Shown: positions 45,426 to 54,109, counted from the stretch's first letter. The stretch is DNA of 56,211 bases from Alphaproteobacteria bacterium (GCA_028865545.1 JAGWJY010000018.1:1-56211), one strand, 5' to 3'. Notes: generated from the sequence alone by a model not told the origin. Numbers and translations are program-made.

Positions 45426-46823
45426 ATGACCGAGATTGCCAATATTGACATCAGCAACGCGGGGGCCCGCATCGACGGCGCCGGCCTAGCTGCCTGGATG
45501 GCCGAAATCCGTGAACTGTTGCGGCTCGCGCTGCCGCTCGTGATCACGCAGCTTGCACAGATGGCAGTCATGACGACTGACGTCATCATGCTAGGCCGTC
45601 TTAGCGAACGTGCGCTGGCCGGTGCGGCTCTTGGCAATACGGTTTTTTTCTTCGCGTGGTTGATCGGCCTGGGCCCGACCGCTGCCATATCGCCCATGAT
45701 TGCGCACATTCTCGGCGCGCGGCCGAACGATCGCGCCGGCGTACGTGCCGTAACGCGAATGGGTTTTTGGGCTGTACTCGTTCTCTCGTTGCCGCTCGCC
45801 ACATTCCTGTTGTTTACCAAAGAGATACTTCTGATGCTGGCACAGCAGCCGGCGTTAGCCGACGCCGCTGGTCGTTTCGTCATGCCGCTTTGTTTGGGAC
45901 TTCCCTTCTCACTCGGGTTCCAAGTCTTGCGGAACTACGCGACCGCGCTCGGCAAGCCGAATACGTCATTGCTGGTCATGCTGTTGACGATAGCTTTCAA
46001 CGCGCTTGGCGATTATGCGCTAATTTTTGGCCATTTCGGATTGCCGAGACTGGGATTGGTCGGCTCGGGCATCGCCAGCGCAGGTTCTTATACGTTCAGC
46101 TGCCTAGCGATGATCGCAGTTGTGTTCGGCACGCCGGTTTTACGGAAATACCGCATTTTTCATCGCTTCACGAAGCCGGATTGGAGCAAATTCGCGGAAC
46201 TTTTCCATTTGGGCATGCCCATCGGCTTGACGATGATCTTCGAAGCGATGTTGTTCAACGCCGCAACGCTGTTGATGGGCACCTTCGGAACGGAATCGGT
46301 GGCGGCGCACCAAATCGCAATCAATGTAGCATCAATCACTTTCATGGTTCCGCTTGGCATCGCGCTAGCCTCGACCGTACGCGTCGGGCTGTCGGCCGGC
46401 GCCGGTGACCGTGTCGGCGTCCGCCGAGCAGGCACCGCGGCCATACTGGTGTCGGCTACGTTCATGTGTCTGTCCGGAGCAATGATTGCCGTGTTTCCGT
46501 ATCAGATCGCCCGGCTCTACTTCTCGGCGGATGCCGGGGCCATTGCGTTGACTGTTGTCTTCCTGCGTGTAGCCGCGGCGTTTCAGATTTTCGACGGCAT
46601 ACAGGTGACCGCGGCGCTGACTTTACGCGGGCTCAAGGATGCCCACATGCCCATGTGGATAGCAGGGGCATGCTATTGGTTGGCGGGCTTTCCAGTATGC
46701 GTCGGACTAGGAATCGGCCTTGGCTTCAAGGGCTTAGGCGTGTGGATAGGCCTTGCTTTTGCCTTATTTATGGCAGCCATTTGCATGTGTTGGCGCTTCT
46801 ATCATCTGTCGGCCAAGCAATAA
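45426..46823 (+). CDS. MATE-family efflux transporter
   Basis: The product is a 465-residue inner-membrane antiporter with 12 predicted helices in two homologous halves, exporting cationic drugs or metabolites using Na+ or H+. It shows LRLALPLVITQLAQMAVMTTDVIMLGRL at helix 1, RNYATALGKPN in the 5-6 region and GTFGTESVAAHQIAINVASI at the start of the second half, as in NorM-type MATEs. The ATG at 45426 is preferred; a GTG at 45393 is possible. No good ribosome site is visible. A structured leader with a terminator lies directly upstream. Confidence 0.92.
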   Translation: MTEIANIDISNAGARIDGAGLAAWMAEIRELLRLALPLVITQLAQMAVMTTDVIMLGRLSERALAGAALGNTVFFFAWLIGLGPTAAISPMIAHILGARPNDRAGVRAVTRMGFWAVLVLSLPLATFLLFTKEILLMLAQQPALADAAGRFVMPLCLGLPFSLGFQVLRNYATALGKPNTSLLVMLLTIAFNALGDYALIFGHFGLPRLGLVGSGIASAGSYTFSCLAMIAVVFGTPVLRKYRIFHRFTKPDWSKFAELFHLGMPIGLTMIFEAMLFNAATLLMGTFGTESVAAHQIAINVASITFMVPLGIALASTVRVGLSAGAGDRVGVRRAGTAAILVSATFMCLSGAMIAVFPYQIARLYFSADAGAIALTVVFLRVAAAFQIFDGIQVTAALTLRGLKDAHMPMWIAGACYWLAGFPVCVGLGIGLGFKGLGVWIGLAFALFMAAICMCWRFYHLSAKQ

Positions 46824-46880
46824 GGGCTTGGCTGCGCAGCAGACCGAGATAGACTGCGCCGGTTGGAGGGGAGGCCATCC

Positions 46881-47312
46881 ATGCGGCTGTCGTTCGGCGA
46901 ATGTCTCATAGGCACGGCGGTGGTTAGCGCTCTAGCCATAACCTCGCCCGCCATTTCGCACGAGCTCGCACTGCCCCTCGCAAGCAAAATTACGATGTAC
47001 GCGACACCAAACGAAAATGGCGGACATCTTCCGACCGTTGCGCGCGGCCAACCGCTTGGTGTCGCCTGTGCCGACGTCAGTGAGACAGGGGCCGTCGTGC
47101 AGGTGGTTTTGCAGATTGCTCATACCCTCGGCGAATCGGAAACCGGATATGACGCGGTTCTTGCAACCGAGCAAAAAATCACAGACGACGAAGTCCATGT
47201 GCGAGTGCCAGACGTCCCGGGACTTTCTCGGCATACCGTCAACGTGAAAGTATTCGTGACGGATTCCAAAGGTACGCACAGCTGCGACGGCGGCCGAGTG
47301 CGGATCGTTTAG
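46881..47312 (+). CDS. secreted protein of unknown function
   Basis: The product is a 143-residue exported protein. A signal peptide (about 1-26, IGTAVVSALAITSPAISHE) is clear and GGAGGGGAGG lies six bases before the ATG at 46881. The mature part is beta-rich (VVQVVLQIAH, VNVKVFVTD), with one Cys near the middle (GVACADVS) and one near the end (HSCDGG) that could form a disulfide. I see no named family. Its end overlaps ubiB tail to tail by four bases. Confidence 0.75.
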   Translation: MRLSFGECLIGTAVVSALAITSPAISHELALPLASKITMYATPNENGGHLPTVARGQPLGVACADVSETGAVVQVVLQIAHTLGESETGYDAVLATEQKITDDEVHVRVPDVPGLSRHTVNVKVFVTDSKGTHSCDGGRVRIV

Positions 47313-48880
47313 ACAATCCAGACCATAGCAATGACGCCCAGCGCACCAGCTGCCAGCCAGAGAGCGACACGCGCGTAGCGCGACCCCTTCAATTGCGCCT
47401 CGGCAATCTGCCGTGCCGTGTCAGGATGAAGGCGTAAACCGCCGTCAGCGAGCATCGTCGAAACGACTTCGACATTGCGCAGCAATTGCGGCAAGTGTTG
47501 CGCGACACGTCCCAACGCCCCCATGCCTTCAGCCGCCTCGCGTAGCCGCGCTTCGGGGCCAAGGCGGTCGAGCATCCAGCGTTCCACAACCGGACGCGAT
47601 GCCTCCCATATATCGAATTCCGGATCCAAGCCGCGCGCCACACCTTCCACAACCACCATCGTCTTCTGCAACAACAGCAGTTGCGGCTGAGCCGACATAT
47701 CGAAGCGACGCGTCGTATCGAATAACTGCTGCAGCAGCTTGGCCATGGAGACGTCCTGAGCCGGCCGGCCAAAGATGGGCTCGCCGATCGCGCGCAATGC
47801 CTGCGCGAACGTCTCGACCGGATGCCTGTGCGAAACGAAATTGGCGTCGTAATGAACCTGCGCCACACGAACGTAATCGCGAGCCAGGAAACCAGCCAAA
47901 GTCTCGGCCATAAAACGACGCATGGGCGGATCCAGCCGCCCCATGATGCCGAAATCCACCGCAACGAGGCAGCCTTCTCCATCTACGAAAAGGTTACCCG
48001 GATGCAAATCGGCATGAAAAAATCCTTCGCGTAGCGCCTGCGTGAGAAAGGTGCGCATGAGTGTCAGTGCAATCTGCTTGGGATCCCGGCCCGCCGCGCG
48101 CAGCATGTCGATGTCACGAACGGAAATGCCGTCAATCCACTCTGTCGTCAGCACCCGTTCCGCCGTACGTTTCCAGTCTATAGAAGGAACGCGGAAATCC
48201 GTCTCGTTCCGGGTGCGCTCGGCAAGCTCGGAAGCGGCCGCGGCTTCCATTCGAAGATCGAGTTCAAGCGCCACTGACGTCGCCAATATCTCAACCAGGG
48301 CCGTCAAACGCAGCCTCCGTGCTTCGGCAAACAAGGTTTCGGCTATGCGTGCGGCGAACGCGAGCGCAGAGAGATCACGCGCGAACTCGGCTTCGACCCC
48401 GGGTCGCAGAACTTTAACTGCCACCCGGTGCGGTGGGTCTTCGGCCGTCATCGCTTCGTGCACCTGAGCAATGGAAGCCGCAGCAACGGGTTCGCCGAAG
48501 CTGGAGAATAGTTCCTCGACAGGGCGTCCGAATGCCGCCACAACGACCTTGCGGGCTTCATTCGTAGGAAATGACGGCAGGCGGTCCTGCAAGCCTTCGA
48601 GCGCGCTGGCGATGTCGCTGCCCACAATGTCGGGCCGCGTAGCCAGAATTTGACCTAGCTTGATGTGTGCGGGCCCAAGATTTTCCAATGCACGCGCCAG
48701 TCGCAGACCGGGCGCTGTGTTGTCACTCTTTGCGGCACGCCCACCACCAAAAATGCGCCGGGCCAGCTTCAGCGAAACCGGCATGGCCGCAAGATACTCG
48801 CGCGGAATCAGCGCGTCATTGCGCCCAAGCGTGCGAGCGATTGTCCAGAGGCGGGACAAGTTCGACAGCGTATCCGCCAT
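47309..48880 (-). CDS. ubiB: ubiquinone biosynthesis protein UbiB (ABC1/ADCK-like)
   Basis: UbiB is a protein-kinase-like ATPase needed for ubiquinone synthesis, acting at the membrane. The 523-residue protein has the KxGQ-type motif LGPAHIKLGQILATRPDI, the Ala-rich loop PVAAASIAQVHEA, VAVKVLRPGV, ADLHPGNLFVDGEG and VDFGIMGRLDP, the ABC1 hallmarks. A hydrophobic segment at the very end (VALWLAAGALGVIAMVWIV) is the membrane anchor. It begins one base after the ubiE stop, so the two are an operon. Confidence 0.96.
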   Translation of the reverse strand: MADTLSNLSRLWTIARTLGRNDALIPREYLAAMPVSLKLARRIFGGGRAAKSDNTAPGLRLARALENLGPAHIKLGQILATRPDIVGSDIASALEGLQDRLPSFPTNEARKVVVAAFGRPVEELFSSFGEPVAAASIAQVHEAMTAEDPPHRVAVKVLRPGVEAEFARDLSALAFAARIAETLFAEARRLRLTALVEILATSVALELDLRMEAAAASELAERTRNETDFRVPSIDWKRTAERVLTTEWIDGISVRDIDMLRAAGRDPKQIALTLMRTFLTQALREGFFHADLHPGNLFVDGEGCLVAVDFGIMGRLDPPMRRFMAETLAGFLARDYVRVAQVHYDANFVSHRHPVETFAQALRAIGEPIFGRPAQDVSMAKLLQQLFDTTRRFDMSAQPQLLLLQKTMVVVEGVARGLDPEFDIWEASRPVVERWMLDRLGPEARLREAAEGMGALGRVAQHLPQLLRNVEVVSTMLADGGLRLHPDTARQIAEAQLKGSRYARVALWLAAGALGVIAMVWIV

Positions 48881-48881
48881 A

Positions 48882-49643
48882 TCAAAGCTTCCACGCCGAA
48901 TGCATCGCCGCGACGCCGCCGGTAAGGTTGCGATATTGCACGCGCGCCAGTCCCGCCTGCTCGATCATCTTGGCGAATTTCGCCTGCGGCGGAAACCGAC
49001 GAATACTCTCGACCAGATAACGATAAGCCTCGCCATCGCCGGCCACGATATGGCCAAGACGCGGCAGCACCGAGAAAGAAAACTTGTCGTACAGATAGTC
49101 CAGTCCCGGCGCCTGGACCTGCGAGAATTCAAGGCAGAGAAATCGCCCGCCAGGCTTCAACACGCGATGCGCCTCACTGAGAGCCTTGTCGATATGCGTG
49201 ACATTGCGGATGCCAAACGCGATGGTGTAGGCATCGAAAGTGCCGTCCGGAACGGGCAGCGCTTCGGCATTGCCATTGATCCAGTGTAAAACGCCCTCGC
49301 CCTTTGCCTCGGCGCGGCGCATGCCTTCACCCAGCATGTCTGCATTTATGTCGCAAATGGCAATTTCTGCATTGCCGCCTCGCACCCGTGCCGCCTTTGC
49401 AATGCGAGAACCTATGTCTCCGGTACCGCCGGCTACGTCGAGTACCTGCCAGCCAGGCTGCGGGTTCAGCCACTCGACCATGGCATCTTTCCACAACCGG
49501 TGGACACCGGCACTCATCAAGTCGTTCATCAGGTCGTAATTGCGCGCGACCGAGGAGAAAACCTCGCGCACCAGGCCCTGCTTTTGGTCCTCCGGAACAT
49601 CGCGGTAGCCGAAGGAGGCAGTATGATTAGGATCGTTGGTCAT
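48882..49643 (-). CDS. ubiE: ubiquinone/menaquinone C-methyltransferase UbiE
   Basis: UbiE methylates 2-polyprenyl-6-methoxy-1,4-benzoquinol (and demethylmenaquinol where present) with SAM. The 253-residue protein has the family signature [28 protein letters not shown], the SAM loop [31 protein letters not shown] and [12 protein letters not shown]. It starts the ubiE-ubiB operon and is divergent from mutM over 69 bases. Confidence 0.97.
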   Translation of the reverse strand: MTNDPNHTASFGYRDVPEDQKQGLVREVFSSVARNYDLMNDLMSAGVHRLWKDAMVEWLNPQPGWQVLDVAGGTGDIGSRIAKAARVRGGNAEIAICDINADMLGEGMRRAEAKGEGVLHWINGNAEALPVPDGTFDAYTIAFGIRNVTHIDKALSEAHRVLKPGGRFLCLEFSQVQAPGLDYLYDKFSFSVLPRLGHIVAGDGEAYRYLVESIRRFPPQAKFAKMIEQAGLARVQYRNLTGGVAAMHSAWKL

Positions 49644-49712
49644 TGCTGCGACAATAGCCCGGCGATATTCCCTGGGCTACCGTTCAATTCTGCGACTCTT
49701 AATGGTCATCCC

Positions 49713-50588
49713 GTGCCTGAATTGCCCGAAGTGGAAACCGTCCGGATAGGGCTTTTGCCCGTCCTGGAGGGGCATAAGTTGGTCGCCGTGGAAACGAGGC
49801 GCGGCGATTTGCGCATGCCGTTTCCCAAGGATTTTGCCAAACGGCTGACAGGACGAAGGGTTATTCGTCTGTGGCGACGGGCAAAGTATCTGCTCGCCGA
49901 CCTTAATCATGGCGAAACGCTGGTCATCCATCTCGGAATGAGCGGGCGCATGAGCGTCTATGCCGAAGGCAAAGAGCGCAAGCTTGGGCAATACGTCTAT
50001 GAGTCTGCACCGCCCGATGCTGGTTGCGGCAAGCATGATCATGTGGTGATCGAGACTGACGCACCTGCACGAATAGTCTTCACCGATCACCGCCGATTTG
50101 GCTTGATGACCCTGATCGACACGACGAAAATCGATGCGGACAAGCTGTTCAAGGAGCTAGGTGTCGAGCCTTTGTCCCGCGCATTCGACCCAGCTTACCT
50201 TTCACGTGCCCTCAAGAAAAAAAAGACGCCTATCAAATCAGCGCTGCTGGACCAGCGTTTCATTGCTGGCATCGGCAACATCTATGCAAGCGAGGCGCTA
50301 TTCCGCGCTGGCATCTCGCCGAAACGGCTGGCATCGCAAGTTCGCCCAACATTCATTGGGCCGCTGGTCCAAGCCATCAAGACTGTGTTGAAGGAGGCTA
50401 TACGGGCCGGCGGTTCCAGTCTGCGCGACTATAAAAAGGCTGACGGCGATCTGGGCAATTTTCAGCACCATTTCGCCGTCTATGACCGCGAGGGCAAACC
50501 GTGTTCAAAGAAAGGTTGCTCCGGAACGGTGAAACGCATCGTGCAAGCGGGTCGCTCGAGCTTCTATTGCCCGACCTGCCAAAAATAG
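49713..50588 (+). CDS. mutM: formamidopyrimidine-DNA glycosylase
   Basis: MutM (Fpg) removes 8-oxoguanine and formamidopyrimidines and nicks the abasic site. The 291-residue protein begins (M)PELPEVETVR, with the catalytic N-terminal Pro and Glu; it has LVIHLGMSGRMSV, DHRRFGLM, SALLDQRFIAGIGNIYASEALF (helix-two-turn-helix) and the C-terminal zinc finger CSKKGC ... CPTC. Start is a GTG at 49713; the open frame upstream to 49500 overlaps ubiE and is discarded. The order mutM next to ubiE-ubiB is conserved in alphaproteobacteria. Confidence 0.97.
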   Translation: MPELPEVETVRIGLLPVLEGHKLVAVETRRGDLRMPFPKDFAKRLTGRRVIRLWRRAKYLLADLNHGETLVIHLGMSGRMSVYAEGKERKLGQYVYESAPPDAGCGKHDHVVIETDAPARIVFTDHRRFGLMTLIDTTKIDADKLFKELGVEPLSRAFDPAYLSRALKKKKTPIKSALLDQRFIAGIGNIYASEALFRAGISPKRLASQVRPTFIGPLVQAIKTVLKEAIRAGGSSLRDYKKADGDLGNFQHHFAVYDREGKPCSKKGCSGTVKRIVQAGRSSFYCPTCQK

Positions 50589-50657
50589 CTCACAGTCTTT
50601 TTGGGCCAACGCTTTAACTTGCTCAAGGGGCTCGCCGGGTTCCAGTCTGTCTTTCAG

Positions 50658-50676
50658 GCCTGCTAAGATTGCAGGC
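50658..50676. terminator. hairpin between convergent mutM and SRPBCC genes
   Basis: GCCTGC (50658-50663) pairs with GCAGGC (50671-50676) around TAAGATT, in the 127-base spacer where the two genes end. There is no strong T-run either way. It is a plausible shared 3' hairpin. Confidence 0.35.
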
Positions 50677-50715
50677 TGAACATTGTCCGGATGCAGGTCA
50701 CGTAAACAACGCGAT

Positions 50716-51195
50716 TTATTTTGTCGGCTCCTCCGGTGGGGAGGGCGTAGGAATCGCTAGTCCTTGGCCGGTTTCCAGGAGCGATTTGAGGCCGGACAGG
50801 ATCATCGGCCAACCGCGCCGTCCGCCCTCCAACAAATGCTCCGAAACTGGAGTCGGGTGCGTCTCCGTCATCGTCAACCGCACAATCTCATTCCCGACTG
50901 GCTCAATGAGATAAGTGACCAAGCATTCCGGTGGTTTCGGATCGAGCCAATCGATGTTCCAGGATAGTACCAGCGTATTCGGCGGATCGCTTTCGAGCAC
51001 CACCCCCCTGACATCTGCACCTCCGTCAGGCTTGCGTAGAATCCAGGGCGAGCCCTTCTGCCAACTGGACTCCACGGTTCGGCCAAAGAAGAATTGGGAC
51101 GTAAGTTTTGACTGCGTCAGAGCCGTCCAGCACCTTTTGGGAGTCGTCGCGATGTAGGTGACATAAACCGTGTCCGGTTGTGTTGTCTTAACCAT
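50716..51195 (-). CDS. SRPBCC (AHSA1-type) domain protein
   Basis: The product is a 159-residue START-like/AHSA1 protein. TVYVTYIATTPKRCWTALTQSKLTSQFFFG opens it, LESDPPNTLVLSWNIDW and VTYLIEPVGNEIVRLTMTET are the typical strands, and GGRRGWPMILSGLKSLLETG forms the C-terminal helix. Such proteins bind hydrophobic ligands in a deep cavity. It overlaps the ArsR-type regulator by eight bases; ArsR-SRPBCC pairs are a common two-gene unit whose ligand is rarely known. Confidence 0.9.
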   Translation of the reverse strand: MVKTTQPDTVYVTYIATTPKRCWTALTQSKLTSQFFFGRTVESSWQKGSPWILRKPDGGADVRGVVLESDPPNTLVLSWNIDWLDPKPPECLVTYLIEPVGNEIVRLTMTETHPTPVSEHLLEGGRRGWPMILSGLKSLLETGQGLAIPTPSPPEEPTK

Positions 51196-51511
51196 CGGAT
51201 CTCTCTTCCAGCCCCCTCTTCAGATCGGCAAGCACCCTGACCTTATGCCTCTCATACTTACCGATCCACCGATCGGCTATCTCTGTGATGGGAACAGGGT
51301 TCAGGTAATGCAGCTTCTCGCGCCCCCGCCTTCGCACAACGACCAAATTCGCCGCCTCAAGCAGAGTTAGATGCTTGGCAACGGCCTGACGGGTCATCCC
51401 CATCTCTGCGCAAAGCTCCCCAAGCGACAGCCCGTTGCTCGAATGGAGACGGTCTAACAGCTGCCTCCGTGTGGCGCCGGAAAGCGCCTTGAAAACCGTA
51501 TCCATGCTCAT
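51188..51511 (-). CDS. ArsR-family transcriptional regulator
   Basis: The product is a winged-helix repressor of about 107 residues: DTVFKALSGATRRQLLDRLHS, the recognition helix MTRQAVAKHLTLLEAANLV and the wing VVRRRGREKLHYL. It lacks the cysteine metal sites of true ArsR/SmtB proteins, so it is not a metal sensor of the classic kind. The start is the ATG at 51509-51511 or 51503-51505; a TTG at 51526 would lie in the operator. A palindrome immediately upstream suggests autoregulation, and the SRPBCC gene follows in the same operon. Confidence 0.88.
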   Translation of the reverse strand: MSMDTVFKALSGATRRQLLDRLHSSNGLSLGELCAEMGMTRQAVAKHLTLLEAANLVVVRRRGREKLHYLNPVPITEIADRWIGKYERHKVRVLADLKRGLEERSDG

Positions 51512-51521
51512 GCTCGAAATG

Positions 51522-51539
51522 TGCAACTAATTGGTTGCA
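51522..51539 (-). promoter_or_regulatory. palindromic operator candidate for the ArsR-SRPBCC operon
   Basis: TGCAACTAATTGGTTGCA (plus-strand reading) is an 18-base palindrome with eight of nine pairs matching. It lies 11-17 bases before the possible arsR start codons, between this operon and divergent arfB (start 51570), so it may also affect arfB. The position fits autorepression. Confidence 0.55.
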
Positions 51540-51569
51540 TGTCAATCCATGTCGTAAACTGTTGGAGCT

Positions 51570-51995
51570 ATGAGCAAGTTGTATGTCACCACAGACATTG
51601 TGATCGACGAAAGCGAACTTGAAGAGACGTTTGTGCTGGCATCCGGACCTGGGGGCCAGAACGTCAACAAGGTCTCGAGCGCGGTGCAATTACGCTTCAA
51701 CGCAGCCTTTTCTCTGTCACTGCCAGAACCAGTGCGCTTCCGACTGATGAAACTCGCCGGACGTAGGTTGACCAAGGATGGCGTGTTGGTGTTGACCAGC
51801 CGTCAGTTCAGGGACCAAACCCGCAACCGGGCCGACGTGCGCGAGCGGCTTGCAACACTGATCCGTGCCGCGGCGATAGAACCCAAGAGGCGGCGGACCA
51901 CCAAACCTCCTCGCGCTGCAAAAGAAAAACGATTGCGGCACAAAAAGAAACATGCGGAACTGAAGCGTGCGCGCAGCAGGCCGCACAGCGACTGA
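51570..51995 (+). CDS. arfB: alternative ribosome-rescue factor ArfB (peptidyl-tRNA hydrolase)
   Basis: ArfB hydrolyses peptidyl-tRNA on ribosomes stalled without a stop codon, a backup to SmpB-tmRNA. The 141-residue protein has the catalytic loop [16 protein letters not shown] (Gly28-Gly29-Gln30) and the basic C-terminal tail ([20 protein letters not shown]) that enters the empty mRNA channel. It lacks the codon-recognition domains of RF1/RF2. Divergent from the ArsR operon. The window thus carries both smpB and arfB. Confidence 0.95.
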   Translation: MSKLYVTTDIVIDESELEETFVLASGPGGQNVNKVSSAVQLRFNAAFSLSLPEPVRFRLMKLAGRRLTKDGVLVLTSRQFRDQTRNRADVRERLATLIRAAAIEPKRRRTTKPPRAAKEKRLRHKKKHAELKRARSRPHSD

Positions 51996-52011
51996 TTTTG
52001 AGAGAGCCTCC

Positions 52012-52788
52012 ATGGATCCGCAGAACATTCTTGTGAAGACGGAAGGTGCCGTCGGCATCATCACCCTCAACCGGCCCAAGGCATTGAACGCCCTCAATGC
52101 AGAATTGCTGGGAGAGCTGGCGGACGCTCTGGAGGGGTTCGATACCGACGATGCCGTCCGCGCGATAGTTGTTACGGGCTCCGACCGCGCCTTCGCGGCA
52201 GGTGCGGATATCAAGGAGATGGCGTCCAAGTCCTACATGGACATGTTTAAGGCGAATTTCTTCGTGGCCGCTTCCGAGCGGATAGCCGCCATCCGCAAGC
52301 CAATTGTCGCCGCAGTCGCCGGCTATGCCCTTGGCGGGGGCTGTGAACTGGCGATGATGTGCGATTTCATCATTGCTGCGGACACGGCCAAGTTCGGCCA
52401 GCCGGAGATTACGCTGGGCGTGATGCCAGGCATGGGCGGCAGCCAGCGCCTCACCCGCTTCGTAGGTAAATCCAAGGCGATGGACATGTGCCTGACCGGT
52501 CGGATGATGGACGCAACGGAAGCTGAGCGCTCGGGACTGGTCAGCCGCGTGGTGCCGGCAGCCGATTTGCTGGCTGAAGCGATGAAAACGGCGGGAAAGA
52601 TAGCGGAACAGTCTCTGCCGATCCTGATGATGACCAAGGAGACCGTGAACCGCGCCTATGAAACGACGTTGGCCGAGGGCCTCCGGTTCGAAAGGCGGCT
52701 ATTTCACGCCATGTTCGCCACAGAGGACCAGAAGGAAGGCATGGCGGCCTTCAGCGAGAAACGGAAACCAGCCTTTAAGGACAAATAA
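52012..52788 (+). CDS. enoyl-CoA hydratase
   Basis: The product is a 258-residue crotonase-fold enzyme hydrating 2-enoyl-CoA in beta-oxidation. It has [15 protein letters not shown], the oxyanion-hole segment [12 protein letters not shown], the catalytic glutamates in [12 protein letters not shown] and [15 protein letters not shown], and the C-terminal helices FSEKRKPAF. This is the short-chain EchA type, as usually found just before rpsT in alphaproteobacteria. The ATG at 52012 is preferred; the frame opens 15 codons earlier inside arfB. Confidence 0.95.
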   Translation: MDPQNILVKTEGAVGIITLNRPKALNALNAELLGELADALEGFDTDDAVRAIVVTGSDRAFAAGADIKEMASKSYMDMFKANFFVAASERIAAIRKPIVAAVAGYALGGGCELAMMCDFIIAADTAKFGQPEITLGVMPGMGGSQRLTRFVGKSKAMDMCLTGRMMDATEAERSGLVSRVVPAADLLAEAMKTAGKIAEQSLPILMMTKETVNRAYETTLAEGLRFERRLFHAMFATEDQKEGMAAFSEKRKPAFKDK

Positions 52789-52796
52789 TCCGGGAT

Positions 52797-52825
52797 TTGA
52801 CCCCGGCGCGGGCGCGGGCTATACG
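52797..52825 (+). promoter_or_regulatory. strong candidate promoter of rpsT
   Basis: TTGACC (52797-52802) and TATACG (52820-52825) are separated by exactly 17 bases, right after the enoyl-CoA hydratase stop. The start would be near 52832, about 26 bases before the rpsT ATG. Confidence 0.62.
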
Positions 52826-52857
52826 CCCCGGCTCCAAATGGAATTGCAGGACGACCT

Positions 52858-53124
52858 ATGCCCAATATCGCCTCCGCCAAGAAGCGCGTACGCACCTCGG
52901 CCAAACGGACCGCCATCAACCACTCCCGCAAGACGCGCATCCGCGGGTTTGTGCGCAAGGTTGAGGAAGCGATTGCCGCTGGCGACCCAAAGGCGGCCTT
53001 GGCGGCCCTGAAGGCGGCAGAGCCTGAAATCATGCGCGGCGTCTCCAAGGGCACGGTGCACAAAAATACCGGGGCGCGGAAGGTTTCCCGCCTGACCAAG
53101 CGCGTTGCCAAACTGGCCAAATAG
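52858..53124 (+). CDS. rpsT: 30S ribosomal protein S20
   Basis: S20 binds 16S rRNA early in 30S assembly. The 88-residue basic helical protein begins [20 protein letters not shown], followed by [19 protein letters not shown], and ends [14 protein letters not shown], typical of S20. The ATG is at 52858. It has its own promoter candidate and is followed by a strong intrinsic terminator, so it is likely transcribed alone. Confidence 0.97.
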   Translation: MPNIASAKKRVRTSAKRTAINHSRKTRIRGFVRKVEEAIAAGDPKAALAALKAAEPEIMRGVSKGTVHKNTGARKVSRLTKRVAKLAK

Positions 53125-53162
53125 ACTAGTTCTCTGGATTCTTTGTGGAATCTGGCATTAAG

Positions 53163-53196
53163 TGGGCTCGATAAGACTTCGAGCCCATTTTTATTT
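53163..53196 (+). terminator. intrinsic terminator of rpsT
   Basis: TGGGCTCGA (53163-53171) pairs perfectly with TCGAGCCCA (53179-53187) around TAAGACT, then TTTTTATTT follows. It lies 39 bases after the rpsT stop. Confidence 0.9.
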
Positions 53197-53214
53197 GTCC
53201 GTGGGCTGACAAAC

Positions 53215-53233
53215 CTGTCGCATGACAGTTTTA
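53215..53233 (+). terminator. second small hairpin with T-run
   Basis: CTGTC (53215-53219) pairs with GACAG (53224-53228) around GCAT, followed by TTTTAT. It is only 19 bases after the main rpsT terminator, and may be a backup terminator. Confidence 0.4.
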
Positions 53234-53335
53234 TGGCGCGACATTAAAGCTCTGCCATGTAAGTGCCTGATTCGTTAAGATTAACTCGCCAGATCGATTT
53301 TCCGTATAGAGAACATATGCTTAGGACGGATACGG

Positions 53336-53524
53336 ATGAATAATTTTGTCGTCAAATCGTCACTGTTCCAATTCCGTTCCCTTGAAGTCGAATCAGGCTT
53401 GAGCATATGGTTACCACGTGGCGGCGGCACGAGAACAGAGATGCCAAAGAAAAGTAAAAATAAAGCTCTAGTACTCGCCAGTTCTCGGTGCTTTTATCAG
53501 ACGAGTACGAAGTCGTACTCTTAG
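53336..53524 (+). CDS. doubtful 62-residue ORF
   Basis: The frame begins MNNFVVKSSLFQFRSLEVES and ends in a Ser/Lys-rich stretch. AGGACGG precedes the ATG but at poor spacing. Codon use is AT-rich and unlike the neighbouring genes, and the last codons overlap the GAGTACGA palindrome. I do not recognise it. It may be a random frame in a regulatory region. Confidence 0.22.
   Translation: MNNFVVKSSLFQFRSLEVESGLSIWLPRGGGTRTEMPKKSKNKALVLASSRCFYQTSTKSYS
53503..53520. repeat. 18-base palindrome GAGTACGA-AG-TCGTACTC
   Basis: An eight-base-pair perfect inverted repeat with a two-base centre, 80 bases before the rhodanese start. A related TAGTACTC occurs at about 53469-53476. It looks like an operator or a stable hairpin in the 5' leader of the rhodanese-dnaA unit. 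Confidence 0.45.
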
Positions 53525-53599
53525 TGAACTCTTGAAAATATAGGACTTGGCCGCGGGCGGACGCCTGCGACCGTGGTCTTTGTCACAAGGCTGACGTGC

Positions 53600-54040
53600 A
53601 TGGCATCTGACGACGTCTCTCCTGGATATGCCGGTGACCTGAGCGCAACCGATGCGTGGGGAATACTCCGGGGCGACGGGACGGCCCAGTTGGTGGATGT
53701 GCGCACCCAAGCCGAATGGAGTTTTGTGGGGGTACCCGACCTTTCGCAGATCGGGCGCCGCGTGCACTGCGTCGAATGGCAGGGGTTCCCCTCCATGGCG
53801 CAGAATCCGGCCTTCGTGAGCCAGGTGGCTTCTGCGCTCGGCAACGACAAGGAGGCCGCGGTGCTGTTCCTTTGCCGCTCCGGGGGCCGCTCCAGGGCAG
53901 CGGCGATGGCCATGACGGCGGCGGGCTACGCGCGCGCTTACAACATTGCGGGTGGTTTTGAGGGGGATATCGACCAGAACGGTCATCGTGGAAGCAAGAA
54001 CGGATGGAAGGCCAGCGGTCTTCCGTGGAAGCAAACGTAA
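53600..54040 (+). CDS. rhodanese-like sulfurtransferase
   Basis: The product is a 146-residue single-domain rhodanese. It has VDVRTQAEWSFVGVPDL, the persulfide cysteine in FLCRSGGRSRAAA (Cys92, active-site loop CRSGGR) and GYARAYNIAGGFEGD. CRSGGR is the loop of thiosulfate or persulfide sulfurtransferases. I chose the ATG at 53600; the frame opens nine codons earlier. It sits just before dnaA, with 152 bases between. Confidence 0.92.
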   Translation: MASDDVSPGYAGDLSATDAWGILRGDGTAQLVDVRTQAEWSFVGVPDLSQIGRRVHCVEWQGFPSMAQNPAFVSQVASALGNDKEAAVLFLCRSGGRSRAAAMAMTAAGYARAYNIAGGFEGDIDQNGHRGSKNGWKASGLPWKQT

Positions 54041-54061
54041 AAGCAGCCAGAGGAGGACCAC

Positions 54062-54109
54062 ATGCGACGAGGGGGTGCGCCACGGGGACGGCGCGTAGGA
54101 GGCAGTTAG
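54062..54109 (+). CDS. possible 15-residue leader peptide before dnaA
   Basis: ATG at 54062 follows GAGGAGGACCAC, a near-perfect ribosome site, and opens 15 codons reading MRRGGAPRGRRVGGS, arginine-rich, with CGA-CGA as codons 2 and 3, before TAG. It lies wholly in the dnaA leader, ending 83 bases before the dnaA ATG. It could couple dnaA expression to translation or arginine supply, but could also be coincidence. Confidence 0.35.
   Translation: MRRGGAPRGRRVGGS

Larger units (their letters stand above)
53234..53599. other. AT-rich spacer between rpsT and the rhodanese gene
   Basis: Beyond the terminators this stretch is markedly AT-rich and holds a GTTAA-GA-TTAAC palindrome (53274-53285), GANTC sites (GATTC near 53268, GAATC near 53391), a 62-codon frame and a GAGTACGA palindrome (53503-53520). 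It must contain the promoter for the rhodanese gene and probably dnaA. I see no clear DnaA boxes. Confidence 0.5.

Noticed and set aside
45190-45429. 79-codon plus-strand frame through the terminator into the MATE start
   Set aside because: It translates the terminator stem and has no ribosome site.
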